Source of the DNA: Bordetella ansorpii
GTDB taxonomy: Bacteria > Pseudomonadota > Gammaproteobacteria > Burkholderiales > Burkholderiaceae_B
Direction of reading: 5' to 3'
DNA length: 64,000 bases
NCBI RefSeq assembly: GCF_900078705.1
Contig: NZ_FKIF01000001.1
Span: forward strand, 372,001 to 436,000
Shown: piece by piece, positions 25,974 through 34,010 of the stretch
Numbering within the stretch: position 1 is the stretch's first letter
How the letters are laid out: every line of letters begins with the position of its first letter
Made by a program: the position numbers and the translations under genes
The notes under the pieces: model-generated
Told to the model about the DNA's origin: nothing
Database searches by the model: none
What the model saw: the letters and a program-made list of their open reading frames with translations, nothing else

Positions 25974-26750
25974 TCAGGAAGGCCGACGGCTGCTGATGGA
26001 GGTTCGGATGGGCATCGGCGTGGAAGCAGGCGGACGTTCGTCCACGCGGCCCACCGCACGCAGCGTTGCGACCAGCTTCTCGTCGATCTCGGCATCGCCA
26101 CTGGAGCGAGCCACTTCGACGCGGGTGACCTGGCCGGCCGTATCCAGCCAGATGTTCACGGCCACGCCGCGATACACCAGATTGCGGGTGCGCTCATCCT
26201 CGCGCAGGATCTTCTGCAGCATGTACGACATGTACTGGCCGTAGGTGGCGTTGCCGAAGCCGCCGCCGCCGCCGGAACCGGCCATGCCGCTGCCGCTGCC
26301 GGCGCCGATGTTGAACGCGTCCGAGCCGGCCTGCGCGTCGGTGTTCATTTCCATCGCATTGGCCATGTCGTTGGCGGGCTTGGGCGGCGCCTCGTCGGGC
26401 TTGGGCTGATCGATGGGCTTGGGCTCTTCGATCGGCTTGGGTTCGACCACTTCCTCGGGCGGCGGCGGCTCTTCCGGCGGCTTCTCGGGAGGCGGCGGCG
26501 GAGGCGGCGGTGGCGGCAGCGGGATGATCGCGGCGACCTTGGGCGCCTCACGCTGGACACCCGCCATGTCACCGGCCCAGCGCCAGATGAAATAGCCCAG
26601 CCCGACCACCACCACCAGGCCTACGATCGGCCAGACGAAACGTCCGGCCGAGCGCGAGCGCTTGGCTTGCCGGCCTTCGTCCAGCAGCGCCGACAGGCGC
26701 GAGGAAGTGTCCTCGCGGCTATCGGGGGTTTCAGGTTTATTCGACGACAT
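25974..26750 (-). CDS. tonB: TonB-like energy transducer
   Basis: 258 residues. Cytoplasmic basic N-terminus, a single membrane helix at about 40-58 (FVWPIVGLVVVVGLGYFIW), a Pro-rich periplasmic spacer (run of 10 Pro near 78, then Glu/Pro/Lys repeats to about 125), a Gly-rich hinge and a TonB-C-like domain from about 160 (LVYRGVAVNIWLDTAGQVTR). It couples the proton-driven ExbB/ExbD motor to the outer membrane. Located 20 nt downstream of exbD and 39 nt upstream of the porin gene. Its unusually extended cytoplasmic N-terminus (about 38 residues) fits dedicated rather than general TonBs. Confidence 0.85.
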   Translation of the reverse strand: MSSNKPETPDSREDTSSRLSALLDEGRQAKRSRSAGRFVWPIVGLVVVVGLGYFIWRWAGDMAGVQREAPKVAAIIPLPPPPPPPPPPEKPPEEPPPPEEVVEPKPIEEPKPIDQPKPDEAPPKPANDMANAMEMNTDAQAGSDAFNIGAGSGSGMAGSGGGGGFGNATYGQYMSYMLQKILREDERTRNLVYRGVAVNIWLDTAGQVTRVEVARSSGDAEIDEKLVATLRAVGRVDERPPASTPMPIRTSISSRRPS

Positions 26751-26770
26751 CGCGGGATAGCCCTTCTACT

Positions 26771-27187
26771 TCAAGTCGGCTTGCCGGTCACGAGACCGAC
26801 CTGCGGCAGTTCGAGGCGACGCAGCAGATCGAGCACTTCCATGACTTTCTGGTATTGCACGACGGCATCGCCGCGGACAATGACCGGGAAGTCAGGGTTG
26901 AGGGCTTTCTCGGTGCGCAGCCTGTCTTCGAGCTCGGGCAACGTGACCGGGTAGGCGTCCAGGAACACCTGGCCGGCTTCGTTGACCGAGATGGCTTTGG
27001 TCTTGGGTTGCGACAACGACACGGTCGAACTCGCCTTGGGCAGGTTCACCTGGATGCCGGCGATCTGGGCGGTGGCGGTCAGGATGAACATGACCAGCAC
27101 CACCATCAGCACGTCCACCAGAGGCGTGATGTTGATACCGTCGACGGGTGCGCCGTCGTCGTCGTCTTGCGCGGATACGGAAGCCAT
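26771..27187 (-). CDS. exbD: ExbD/TolR biopolymer transport protein
   Basis: 138 residues. One membrane helix at about 20-42 preceded by INITPLVDVLMVVLVMF, which contains the conserved Asp of the proton path, then a periplasmic domain with QVNLPKASS and VIVRGDAVVQYQKVMEVLDL. It forms the motor with the ExbB domain encoded 11 nt upstream. ATG at 27185-27187. Confidence 0.92.
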   Translation of the reverse strand: MASVSAQDDDDGAPVDGINITPLVDVLMVVLVMFILTATAQIAGIQVNLPKASSTVSLSQPKTKAISVNEAGQVFLDAYPVTLPELEDRLRTEKALNPDFPVIVRGDAVVQYQKVMEVLDLLRRLELPQVGLVTGKPT

Positions 27188-27198
27188 CTGGCGTCTCC

Positions 27199-29084
27199 TC
27201 AGGCCGTGGCCACGCGGGCCTGGTTGGCGTGCATGGTTTCGGCGCGCGAGCCTTCACCGTGGACTTCGGCCAGGCGGGTGATGAACTCGTCGACGAACAC
27301 ACGCATGTCGGCGTTGATTTCCTTGTTGCGCGTGATCAGGCGGTTGTAGCCAAACAGCGCGGGAATGGCGACGAACAGGCCCATGGCGGTGGCCAGCAGC
27401 GCGGCGGCCATACCCGGGGCGATGGCGTTGATGTTCACGTCGCCGGCCATGGCCGTACCCAGGAACACCACCATGATGCCCAGCACCGTACCGAGCAGGC
27501 CGATGTACGGGCCGCCGGCGATGGCGTTGGACAGCGCCGACAGGCGCTTGCCCAGCATCTGCGATTCCTTGGTGCGGATGGCGTCCATCGAGGCGCGGAT
27601 GGCTTCGATGGTGGCGGCCGACACCGTGTTGGTATCGGCACCCTGCGCACGGCGGACACGGATCTCGTTGACGGCCACCGAATACAGGCGCCACAGCGGG
27701 GCGTTCTTCAATTGCTCGTTCAGGCGGGCTTCGTCAGCCAGCATTTCCAGGCGGTTGCCGACCTTGGCGAACACGGTGCGGAAGTCCGAGTTGGCGACTT
27801 CGACGCGCTTGGCCAGGCGGCTCTTGCTGACCATGATGACCCAGGACTGGATCATCATCAGGACCAGGACGCCGATAACGACCCAGGCGTCCAGCGGCAC
27901 GGCGTTGAGCAGGAAGCCCAGTTCGCCGAAGCCCATGCCCGACTGCTCTTCGTCGGCGCCGTAGACCACCATGCGCGACTCGCTGCCCTGGGCAGTGGCA
28001 TCGGCGAAGAGGAGCGCGGCCGGGCGGGCGATCTTGGACAGGCGGACTTCGTCGATGGCGCCGACGAAGGCGGCGTACCGGGGGGCGGGAACGGGCGCGG
28101 CGGCCGCAGCGGCCGGATCAGCCGGGGCGGCGGCAGCGGGGGCAGCCGCAGCGGGGGCGGCAGCGGCGGGGCCGCGGCGGCCACGTCGCCACCCACGGCG
28201 GCGGCGGTGTTCAGGGCCGGCAGGCTGGCAGCCATCGTGCCGCTGGCGCGGCCGTTGACGTACAGCGTGATCTGGCCGCCATTGGCCGTGACGGCCAGGT
28301 GTTGCCAGGCGGCCGGCGTCAGGGGCTGGCCGGGCTGCGTGCGCTGGCCGTTGACTTCAACGAACGGCACGCCGTTGGACACGCCGATCACCAGCGAGTT
28401 GCCGGCATCGCGGCGGGCATAGATCGCCTGGTCGCCCGACGGCTGGTCGGCACGGACCCAGGCGCTGAACGTGAACGCGCTGCCGGCGGCCATGGCCAGC
28501 GAGGGGCTGGCGGGCAGCATCAGCGGCGCGGCGCCCGTGAACTGGGCGGCGCGGCCGACGACGCCGTCGACCATGCCGGCGACCGGGGTCTGGGCGTTGT
28601 TGTTGTAGCCGGTGGCATCACGCGGAGGCGCTTCGACCGCGCCGTTGAAGTGATAGACCAGCGTGTAGTTGGGATCGAACGTGACCTGGCCGTTGGAGGC
28701 GGCGGGCGCCTTCTCGTTGCCGTAGTACATCCAGATGTCCTGGCGCTGGGCGCCGGACACTTCCGGGACGTCGACCCAGACCACGGCCATGCCCAGCAGG
28801 GGGTCGAAGCTTTCGATCTGGTAGTTCAGGACGGTCTGGTCGTCGGCGGCGACGAAGCGCAGGTCCGAGCCGTTGGCGTTGACGCCGTCGAACGTGAAGT
28901 TGCCGGTGTGCAGGCGAACCAGCAGCGGCACGCGGCCAGCGGGTTCGTTGATGGCGGCACCTTGCTGCGTGGTGTCGATCGACACCTGCTTGCGGTATTT
29001 CCAATCGGGCTGCCACCAGGCGTTGGCGACTGCCGGAAGCGCGCTGACCACGAGAGCCAGCAGGTACATCATTAGGCGTTGCAT
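27199..29084 (-). CDS. DUF2341-LamG-MotA/TolQ/ExbB fusion protein, apparently frameshifted
   Basis: Intended product of about 628 residues. Signal peptide (ALPAVANA), a DUF2341 domain (WWQPDWKYRKQVSIDTT, DIWMYYGNEKAPA), a LamG-like jelly roll (SAFTFSAWVRADQPSGDQAI, WQHLAVTANGGQITLYVNGR), an Ala/Pro linker, IDEVRLSKIARPA, then an ExbB/TolQ proton channel (three helices; GGPYIGLLGTVLGIMVVF with the channel helices). The DUF2341 part reads in one frame (29084 to about 28170) and the ExbB part in another (from about 28170 to 27199). The switch falls at four G residues (28168-28171 on the plus strand); one extra base there would fuse them. This could be a real mutation or an assembly error. An ATG at 27970-27972 could still start the ExbB half. 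Confidence 0.8.
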
Positions 29085-29120
29085 GATTGTCTTACTCCGA
29101 AAACCGTCATCCGAATTGGG

Positions 29121-30770
29121 TTAGAAACTGGCGCGCAGATTGAAGTTGATGCGGGGATCATGACTGCGGGTGTTTGCGCCGTTGATCAGGGGATAGCCCC
29201 AGTCCAGGCTGCCCGACAACCAGTCGAGCACCTGCATGCGCGTACCGACACCGACGCTGGCCAGGCGGAAGGAATCCTCCTGCTCGGGCAACGGGTCGCG
29301 CAGGCGCAGCCACGCCCACTCCGCAAAGGTGTAGAAACGCCATTCGTTTACGTTGGAACCGAGGTAGCGCGCCAGCGAGGGCGTGCGCATTTCGATGGAG
29401 CCCAACAGGCCGTCGTCGGCCGTGCGCTCGGCGGCCAGATAGCCGCGAATGCTGGTCGCGCCGCCAGCGGCGAATTGTTCGTTGGAGACCAGCGCGCCGG
29501 ACGAGAACTGGAAGCCGGCGCGGGCAAAGGCCTGCCAGTCTTGTGCGAAGTTCTGCGTGTGGGTGAAGTCGCCCTTGAGCAACGCGAAGCTGGGGCTGGC
29601 GCGATAGCGCTTGTAGTCGAATTCTTCGGACGAGCTGCCAAGGTCGAAGAAGGAACGCGTGGCGCCGACGATGCTCAGGCCGATGGAGCTTTGCGAAGCC
29701 TCGGTGTAGCGATAGCCGTTGTAGCCCAGCGTGAACGGCACGTACTTCAGCGGCACGGTGTCGTTCTCGCCGCCGAAGACCAGCGACTCGTCGAAGTTCT
29801 TGTAGTCGAGGCCGACCGACAGCGAGTTGTACCAGCTGCCGACCGGGTCGAACGTGTAGGTGGCCGTGGCGCCGAACGAGTAGCCCTTGCCCAGCACGTT
29901 CGTGCCGCCGATGGTGGCGACGTTGCTGTCCGAGTGGTAGCCCGAGAACTGCAGGCTCCAGCGGTCGGCCAGCGGCAGCGTGTACGAGGCCGACCACACC
30001 TTGGCGTTGTCGGTTTCCTGGGGCGCCGTGAAGAACGTCAGCGAGAACGCATGACCGCGTTGCCACAGGTTGTCGTAGCCGATGGAGGCCGTCGAGCGCA
30101 GGTGCTTGGTATCGGCGCTGTAGTCGTTGTTCAGGCCGACGCTGGCGGTCCAGGGGTTCTTGTCCTCGACCTTGAGGTCGACGTCCATGGTGCCCGGGAT
30201 CTTGCCTTCGCGGACCACCGGCAGCACCTGGCGGCTGGCCGTGCGGTTCAGCTCGGTCAGTTGCGCCTGCGCCTGGTTGAAGTCGGGCACCTCGCCTTCC
30301 TTCAGGGCCGGCACGTCGTCGCGGATGGCCAGCGGCGAGTAGTTCTTGGCGCCGACCACGCGCAGGCGGCCGATCTTGGTTTCGGCCACTTGAAGGATGA
30401 CCACGCCGCCCGTGACCTGCTGTTCGGGCAGGTCGACGTAGACGGACTGGTATCCCAGCTCATGGTAGGCGGCCTGCAGCGCGTCGCGGGCCGATTGGAT
30501 GTCGGCCAGCGTGCGCTCCGGCCCCAGGAAGGGGTAGACCGCTTTCTCGATGGCCTTGGCATCCAGCACGGTGTTGCCGCGAACGATGTACTCGCTCACG
30601 TCGACCTTGCGCGTATCCGCCGCGGCGGCTGCCTGTTCGGCCTGGCCGGCTTGCGCCTGCCCTTGCTGCGCGTCCTGCGCGATGGCGCCGGCCTGCAGTC
30701 CCAGCACCAGGCACGCTGCTAGCGTCGCTCTGGCGCGGGCCGATGCACCTGCTTTATCAAAATCCTGCAT
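29121..30770 (-). CDS. ShlB/FhaC/HecB-type outer-membrane TpsB transporter
   Basis: 549 residues. Signal peptide (LQAGAIAQ), a Gln/Ala linker, two POTRA domains at about 50-215 (VSEYIVRGNTVLDAKAIEKA; IGRLRVVGAKNYSPLAIRDD), then a 16-strand barrel that carries the Omp85 loop-6 motif as SIRGYLAAE and ends NFNLRASF. Such proteins secrete one large exoprotein (TpsA) or, in other versions, insert or activate surface proteins. No TpsA gene is adjacent; instead the DUF2341/ExbB, ExbD, TonB and porin genes follow on the same strand after 36 nt. ATG 30768-30770 has a poor ribosome site. First gene of the operon, behind the shared upstream signature. Confidence 0.88.
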   Translation of the reverse strand: MQDFDKAGASARARATLAACLVLGLQAGAIAQDAQQGQAQAGQAEQAAAAADTRKVDVSEYIVRGNTVLDAKAIEKAVYPFLGPERTLADIQSARDALQAAYHELGYQSVYVDLPEQQVTGGVVILQVAETKIGRLRVVGAKNYSPLAIRDDVPALKEGEVPDFNQAQAQLTELNRTASRQVLPVVREGKIPGTMDVDLKVEDKNPWTASVGLNNDYSADTKHLRSTASIGYDNLWQRGHAFSLTFFTAPQETDNAKVWSASYTLPLADRWSLQFSGYHSDSNVATIGGTNVLGKGYSFGATATYTFDPVGSWYNSLSVGLDYKNFDESLVFGGENDTVPLKYVPFTLGYNGYRYTEASQSSIGLSIVGATRSFFDLGSSSEEFDYKRYRASPSFALLKGDFTHTQNFAQDWQAFARAGFQFSSGALVSNEQFAAGGATSIRGYLAAERTADDGLLGSIEMRTPSLARYLGSNVNEWRFYTFAEWAWLRLRDPLPEQEDSFRLASVGVGTRMQVLDWLSGSLDWGYPLINGANTRSHDPRINFNLRASF

Positions 30771-31243
30771 AGGGATGCACTCAGTCCTCAAATTAATCTG
30801 ATGTCCTGCTCTACCCGTCTCGCCGTGCTTGGCGACCGTTCGCAGCCAGGCCAGACACTTCACTGCCAGGCACCCGACAGCGTCGGCACCTGGTTGGTCA
30901 GCGTCGAACAGCGTCTGCTTGTTACTAGACGTTCCGCCAACGCGCCCAGTGCGCGATGTAATAAAAATTTCACGAAGAAACTGACTCGTAACAAAGGAAC
31001 GAGAGGGAGAGTCAGGGATAACCCTCGGCCAATGCGTGCAGCGATCGAGAGAGAGGGTCGAGGTGCGCGGATGCAGGAAGGACGGCGCATGCACGCCCGG
31101 GCGAGGCGCCGGTGGCGCAGTGGCGTTGCGCACGGAAATGACATTGACTTGTCACCACGGCCGGGAAGGCGCCACGTACACTTCCGGGATCAGGGACGCA
31201 TCGAGCCAAGCGCACGAACCGTCTCATCACCCAGGAGTCCGCC
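30771..31243. other. Divergent control region of the TpsB operon
   Basis: No gene. It carries the two-part signature at 30925-30973 and serves both the TpsB operon (minus) and the small secreted protein gene (plus). Confidence 0.6.
30925..30973 (-). promoter_or_regulatory. Shared two-part upstream signature, TpsB operon copy
   Basis: On the minus strand GTGAAATTTTTAT (30961-30973), then 30 nt, then GTCTAG (30925-30930). The same two blocks with the same 30-nt gap occur at 33093-33141. The AT-rich block may be an activator or upstream element and GTCTAG part of the core promoter; 155 nt before the TpsB start. Confidence 0.6.
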
Positions 31244-31609
31244 ATGTCCGTTTCCGATCTGCGCGCATCAATGCTGCTGGTGGCTGGCTTGGCATTGCCT
31301 TCGGCCGTGCTGGCGCAAGCGCCTGCCGTCCCGTCGGATTCACGCGCCGCGCCGGCTTCCTGCGTGGACGTCGAAGTCAACGGCTACCGGGCGCCGTCCT
31401 ATGACTGCCTCAGCCAGCAGATGGCGCCCCGCGCCCGCGCGCCGCACGAGAACCCCGCGCTGGCGTCCGAGGGCGTCGCCCGCATGCCGTCCAACCAGTT
31501 GGGCCTGTTCAACCGCGCCGCCACGTCCAACCGCATGGGCAGCAACTTCGGCAACTCGGCCTTCCCGCAACGGCCCGCGCCCATCTACACCAACCCCGTC
31601 GCGCGCTGA
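31244..31609 (+). CDS. Small secreted protein of unknown function
   Basis: 121 residues with a clear signal peptide (MLLVAGLALPSAVLAQ, cut after LAQ at about 25) and a mature part containing CVDVEVNGYRAPSYDCLSQQ, so one possible disulfide. The rest is Pro/Asn/Arg-rich and probably unfolded. AGGAGTCC precedes the ATG at 31244. Divergent from the TpsB operon. I do not recognise the family, though short CVDVEVNGxxxxxYxCL proteins are something I associate with Bordetella-group genomes. Confidence 0.65.
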   Translation: MSVSDLRASMLLVAGLALPSAVLAQAPAVPSDSRAAPASCVDVEVNGYRAPSYDCLSQQMAPRARAPHENPALASEGVARMPSNQLGLFNRAATSNRMGSNFGNSAFPQRPAPIYTNPVAR

Positions 31610-31693
31610 TTCCAGACGCCGCCCACGCCACGGGCCGCTCGACGCGGCCCGTGTGTTTTCCATCCCACGGCGAGGCCATGGGCCTCGCATCCC

Positions 31694-32155
31694 TCAGGTC
31701 GCGAAATCCAGCTTCAGGCGCAGCACCATCGGCTGGCGCATGTCGGACGGCGGCGGTTCGGACAAGGGCTGGGCCGTCAGCACGGCGCGCAGATCCTGGT
31801 CCGCCTGGTCGTCGCCCAGCGTATCGAAGGCGACGCGCTCGACCTGGCCCTGGTTCGTCACCCACACTCGCACCACCACGGGCGCGGCGGGCGAGCCATT
31901 GCTTTCGAGCACGCGCTGCTGCATGCGTTCGTGCAGGCGCACCACCGCCTCGTTGGCGGGATCGGCGAGCCAGGCCTGGAACTGATTGCTGACCAGCTGC
32001 GCGTAGCTGATCCAATGCTGCGGCACGGCCGCCTGCGCCAGCGCCGGCGCAGGCTGGGACAGCGCCAGGCCCAGCCCCAGCGCGCCGGCGGCGGCTCCCC
32101 ACATGCGGCGCCAGAACGGCGCACGGGCCATCTTTGACACATTGTCTTCATGCAT
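31694..32155 (-). CDS. Periplasmic TonB-C-like protein
   Basis: 153 residues. Signal peptide (ALGLGLALSQPAPALAQ), then a single TonB-C-like domain: WLADPANEAVVRLHERMQQR, VVVRVWVTNQGQVERVAFDT, ending PMVLRLKLDFAT. Unlike true TonB it has no Pro-rich spacer and its hydrophobic N-terminus looks cleavable, so it is probably a soluble or loosely anchored periplasmic domain. It starts 48 nt after the protease stop and shares its operon. Confidence 0.75.
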   Translation of the reverse strand: MHEDNVSKMARAPFWRRMWGAAAGALGLGLALSQPAPALAQAAVPQHWISYAQLVSNQFQAWLADPANEAVVRLHERMQQRVLESNGSPAAPVVVRVWVTNQGQVERVAFDTLGDDQADQDLRAVLTAQPLSEPPPSDMRQPMVLRLKLDFAT

Positions 32156-32203
32156 AGCGGTGATTCTCCATGGCGATGTTACGGACGCGGGCCGGGTATG
32201 GAC

Positions 32204-32974
32204 TCAGCCGCAGATGACGCCGACCGACAGCGTGGCGGCACGCGGCGCCTGGGCCTGCATGGGCCCCAACTGCGGCTCGTCGCTTTCGTTGAAGGCGATG
32301 CCTGCGTCTCGCAGGAAGGATTTGACGTGCGTCGCCGACACGGCCTTGACGCGCGTGGCGCCGGTGGCGCCGCTGGCCTGCGCCGCGCTCAGGGCCACGC
32401 GGCCAGACGGGCGCCCGTCCAGCGAGAAGCGTTCGACCACGACCCCCAGCATCAGTCCGGCCGCGCCCAGGACAGGGCTGCCGCTGGCGCCGGGACGCAC
32501 GGACGAGATCAACGAGAGATCGTCGCTGCCGGCATTGCCCGATTCGGCGAACGCATTGAACAGCGTGCGAGCCCGGTCGGGCATGCGCTGCAGCGTGTTG
32601 TAGCTTTCCGCGAACACCGCCTGGCGTCCGGCCTTGATTTCGGGCCCGGCCACGAACGTGGCGCTGAGATAAGGCTTGAGCGCCGTGCGCAGCACGGCGA
32701 CGTCCAGTCTGTCATCAGCCGCGGCCAGCGAGGCACGCACCACCTTGCCGTCCTTCACGACGAAGATGTCGCCACAATCGGACACCGCATGATGCGCCGT
32801 CAGCACATCGCCGCCGCTGTTGATGAAGAAACCCGTGGCGTGCGCCTCCAGGCCGCCGATCAGCGGCAATGCATGGGTCGCGCCCACCGGCCCCAGCAGG
32901 GCCGCGCCCACCACCAGGAACAGGCGGCAGGCCAGAACGGACAGGCCGTTCAGCGTGGAGGAAATCGTCGCCAT
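32204..32974 (-). CDS. Trypsin-like serine protease (secreted)
   Basis: 256 residues from ATG 32972-32974; a longer start at 33031 adds 19 residues. Hydrophobic N-terminus (LACRLFLVVGAALLGPVGA) as signal or anchor. Catalytic triad: His in LTAHHAVSD, Asp in DDRLDVAVL, Ser in GASGSPVLG. No PDZ domain. The C-terminal part ends QAPRAATLSVGVICG. The operon partner is the TonB-C-like protein; both lie behind the second copy of the 49-nt signature. Probable role in processing or quality control for the envelope system (inference). Confidence 0.8.
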   Translation of the reverse strand: MATISSTLNGLSVLACRLFLVVGAALLGPVGATHALPLIGGLEAHATGFFINSGGDVLTAHHAVSDCGDIFVVKDGKVVRASLAAADDRLDVAVLRTALKPYLSATFVAGPEIKAGRQAVFAESYNTLQRMPDRARTLFNAFAESGNAGSDDLSLISSVRPGASGSPVLGAAGLMLGVVVERFSLDGRPSGRVALSAAQASGATGATRVKAVSATHVKSFLRDAGIAFNESDEPQLGPMQAQAPRAATLSVGVICG

Positions 32975-33092
32975 TCGCGTTCTTTTGTTTATGTCGGCAA
33001 CAAGAGGCGCGACAGGGTAGGAATCGGCCATTGCCAGGTCGTGACAGTAAAGGCGGGTGGGAAAGCCCGGCTACGCCTGGCGGCTCTGATGT

Positions 33093-33141
33093 CTAGACGA
33101 TTGGCGCGCGGCCCAACTACCGTTTGTCATAAAAATTTCAC
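33093..33141 (-). promoter_or_regulatory. Shared two-part upstream signature, protease operon copy
   Basis: On the minus strand GTGAAATTTTTAT (33129-33141), 30 nt, then GTCTAG (33093-33098); GACA follows the first block where the other copy has TACA. It lies 62 nt before the long protease start and 119 nt before the short one. Confidence 0.6.
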
Positions 33142-33263
33142 AACCCGATACGCGGACCGGGACCTTCCGGTCTTATTGTCCTGCTCGCGGCATCGTTGCA
33201 TCATTCCCGGATATCCTGGGAGATACGGCAGCGCAGCACCAGAGACGGGGGGCAAGGGTACCG

Positions 33264-33884
33264 ATGTACTACGGCGAACGATTCAACAGCTGGAGCCACC
33301 TGGCGGGCCTGGTGCTGGCCGTGGCCAGCGCCGCCACCTTGATGCCTTATGTCATCGTCCAGTCCAACGATGCCTGGCATATCGTCAGTTGCGCGGTGTT
33401 CGCCACCGCCGCGGTCGCCACCTATGCCGCCTCCACCCTGTACCACAGTTGCCGAGGCGCCCGGAAGCTGTTCTGGGAGCGCGTGGATCATTGCGCCATC
33501 TACATCCTGATCGCCGGTACCTACACGCCCTTGGGCCTGATTCCCCTGGAGGACGACTGGGGCTGGCTGCTGGCCGGCGGCGCGTGGCTGCTGGCCCTCG
33601 TCGGCATCGCGCGCGAGATCGTGTTCCGCAAGCGCGCCGCCGCGCCCGCGGTGAGCCTGTACGTCGCCATGGGTTGGCTGGGCGTGCTGATGGCGGTGCC
33701 CATCGCGCAGCACGTCCCGGAAGCGGGACTGACATGGCTGCTGGCCGGCGCCCTGCTCTACAGCGCGGGCCTGGTGTTCTACCGCAACAGTTCGGGCTGG
33801 GCGCACGCGCATGGCGTCTGGCACCTGTTCACCATTGCCGGCACGGCCTGCCATTCCGTCATGGTCTGGACCTTCCTGGCCTAG
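33264..33884 (+). CDS. Hemolysin III family membrane protein (PAQR/YqfA-like)
   Basis: 206 residues with seven membrane helices. Family motifs: N-terminal ERFNSWSHLAGLVLAV, the STLYHSCRG and WERVDHCAIYILIAGTYTPL segments with conserved His/Asp, and a C-terminal HAHGVWHLFTIAGTACH. These residues line the metal site of PAQR-type hydrolases. Hemolysin III was named for pore activity in Bacillus; in most proteobacteria the role is membrane-lipid homeostasis. Monocistronic. Confidence 0.88.
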   Translation: MYYGERFNSWSHLAGLVLAVASAATLMPYVIVQSNDAWHIVSCAVFATAAVATYAASTLYHSCRGARKLFWERVDHCAIYILIAGTYTPLGLIPLEDDWGWLLAGGAWLLALVGIAREIVFRKRAAAPAVSLYVAMGWLGVLMAVPIAQHVPEAGLTWLLAGALLYSAGLVFYRNSSGWAHAHGVWHLFTIAGTACHSVMVWTFLA

Positions 33885-34010
33885 CTGCGTTCGATACCCC
33901 GTACACCATCCCGACGTTCCACGGCGGCAGTCCCAAGACCTATCGCGCGCGGCATGCCGCCCCGGGCGAGGCGGCGCACGGGCCGCGGTGGGCATCGCGC
34001 AGCGGGGGCG

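Noticed and set aside
24369-26954. 861-codon plus-strand ORF across porin, tonB and exbD
   Set aside because: Runs antisense to three recognised genes and has no domain of its own.
28168-28171. Phase-variable homopolymer switching the LamG-ExbB fusion
   Set aside because: The tract has only four bases, too short for typical slippage; kept only as a possible frameshift or error.
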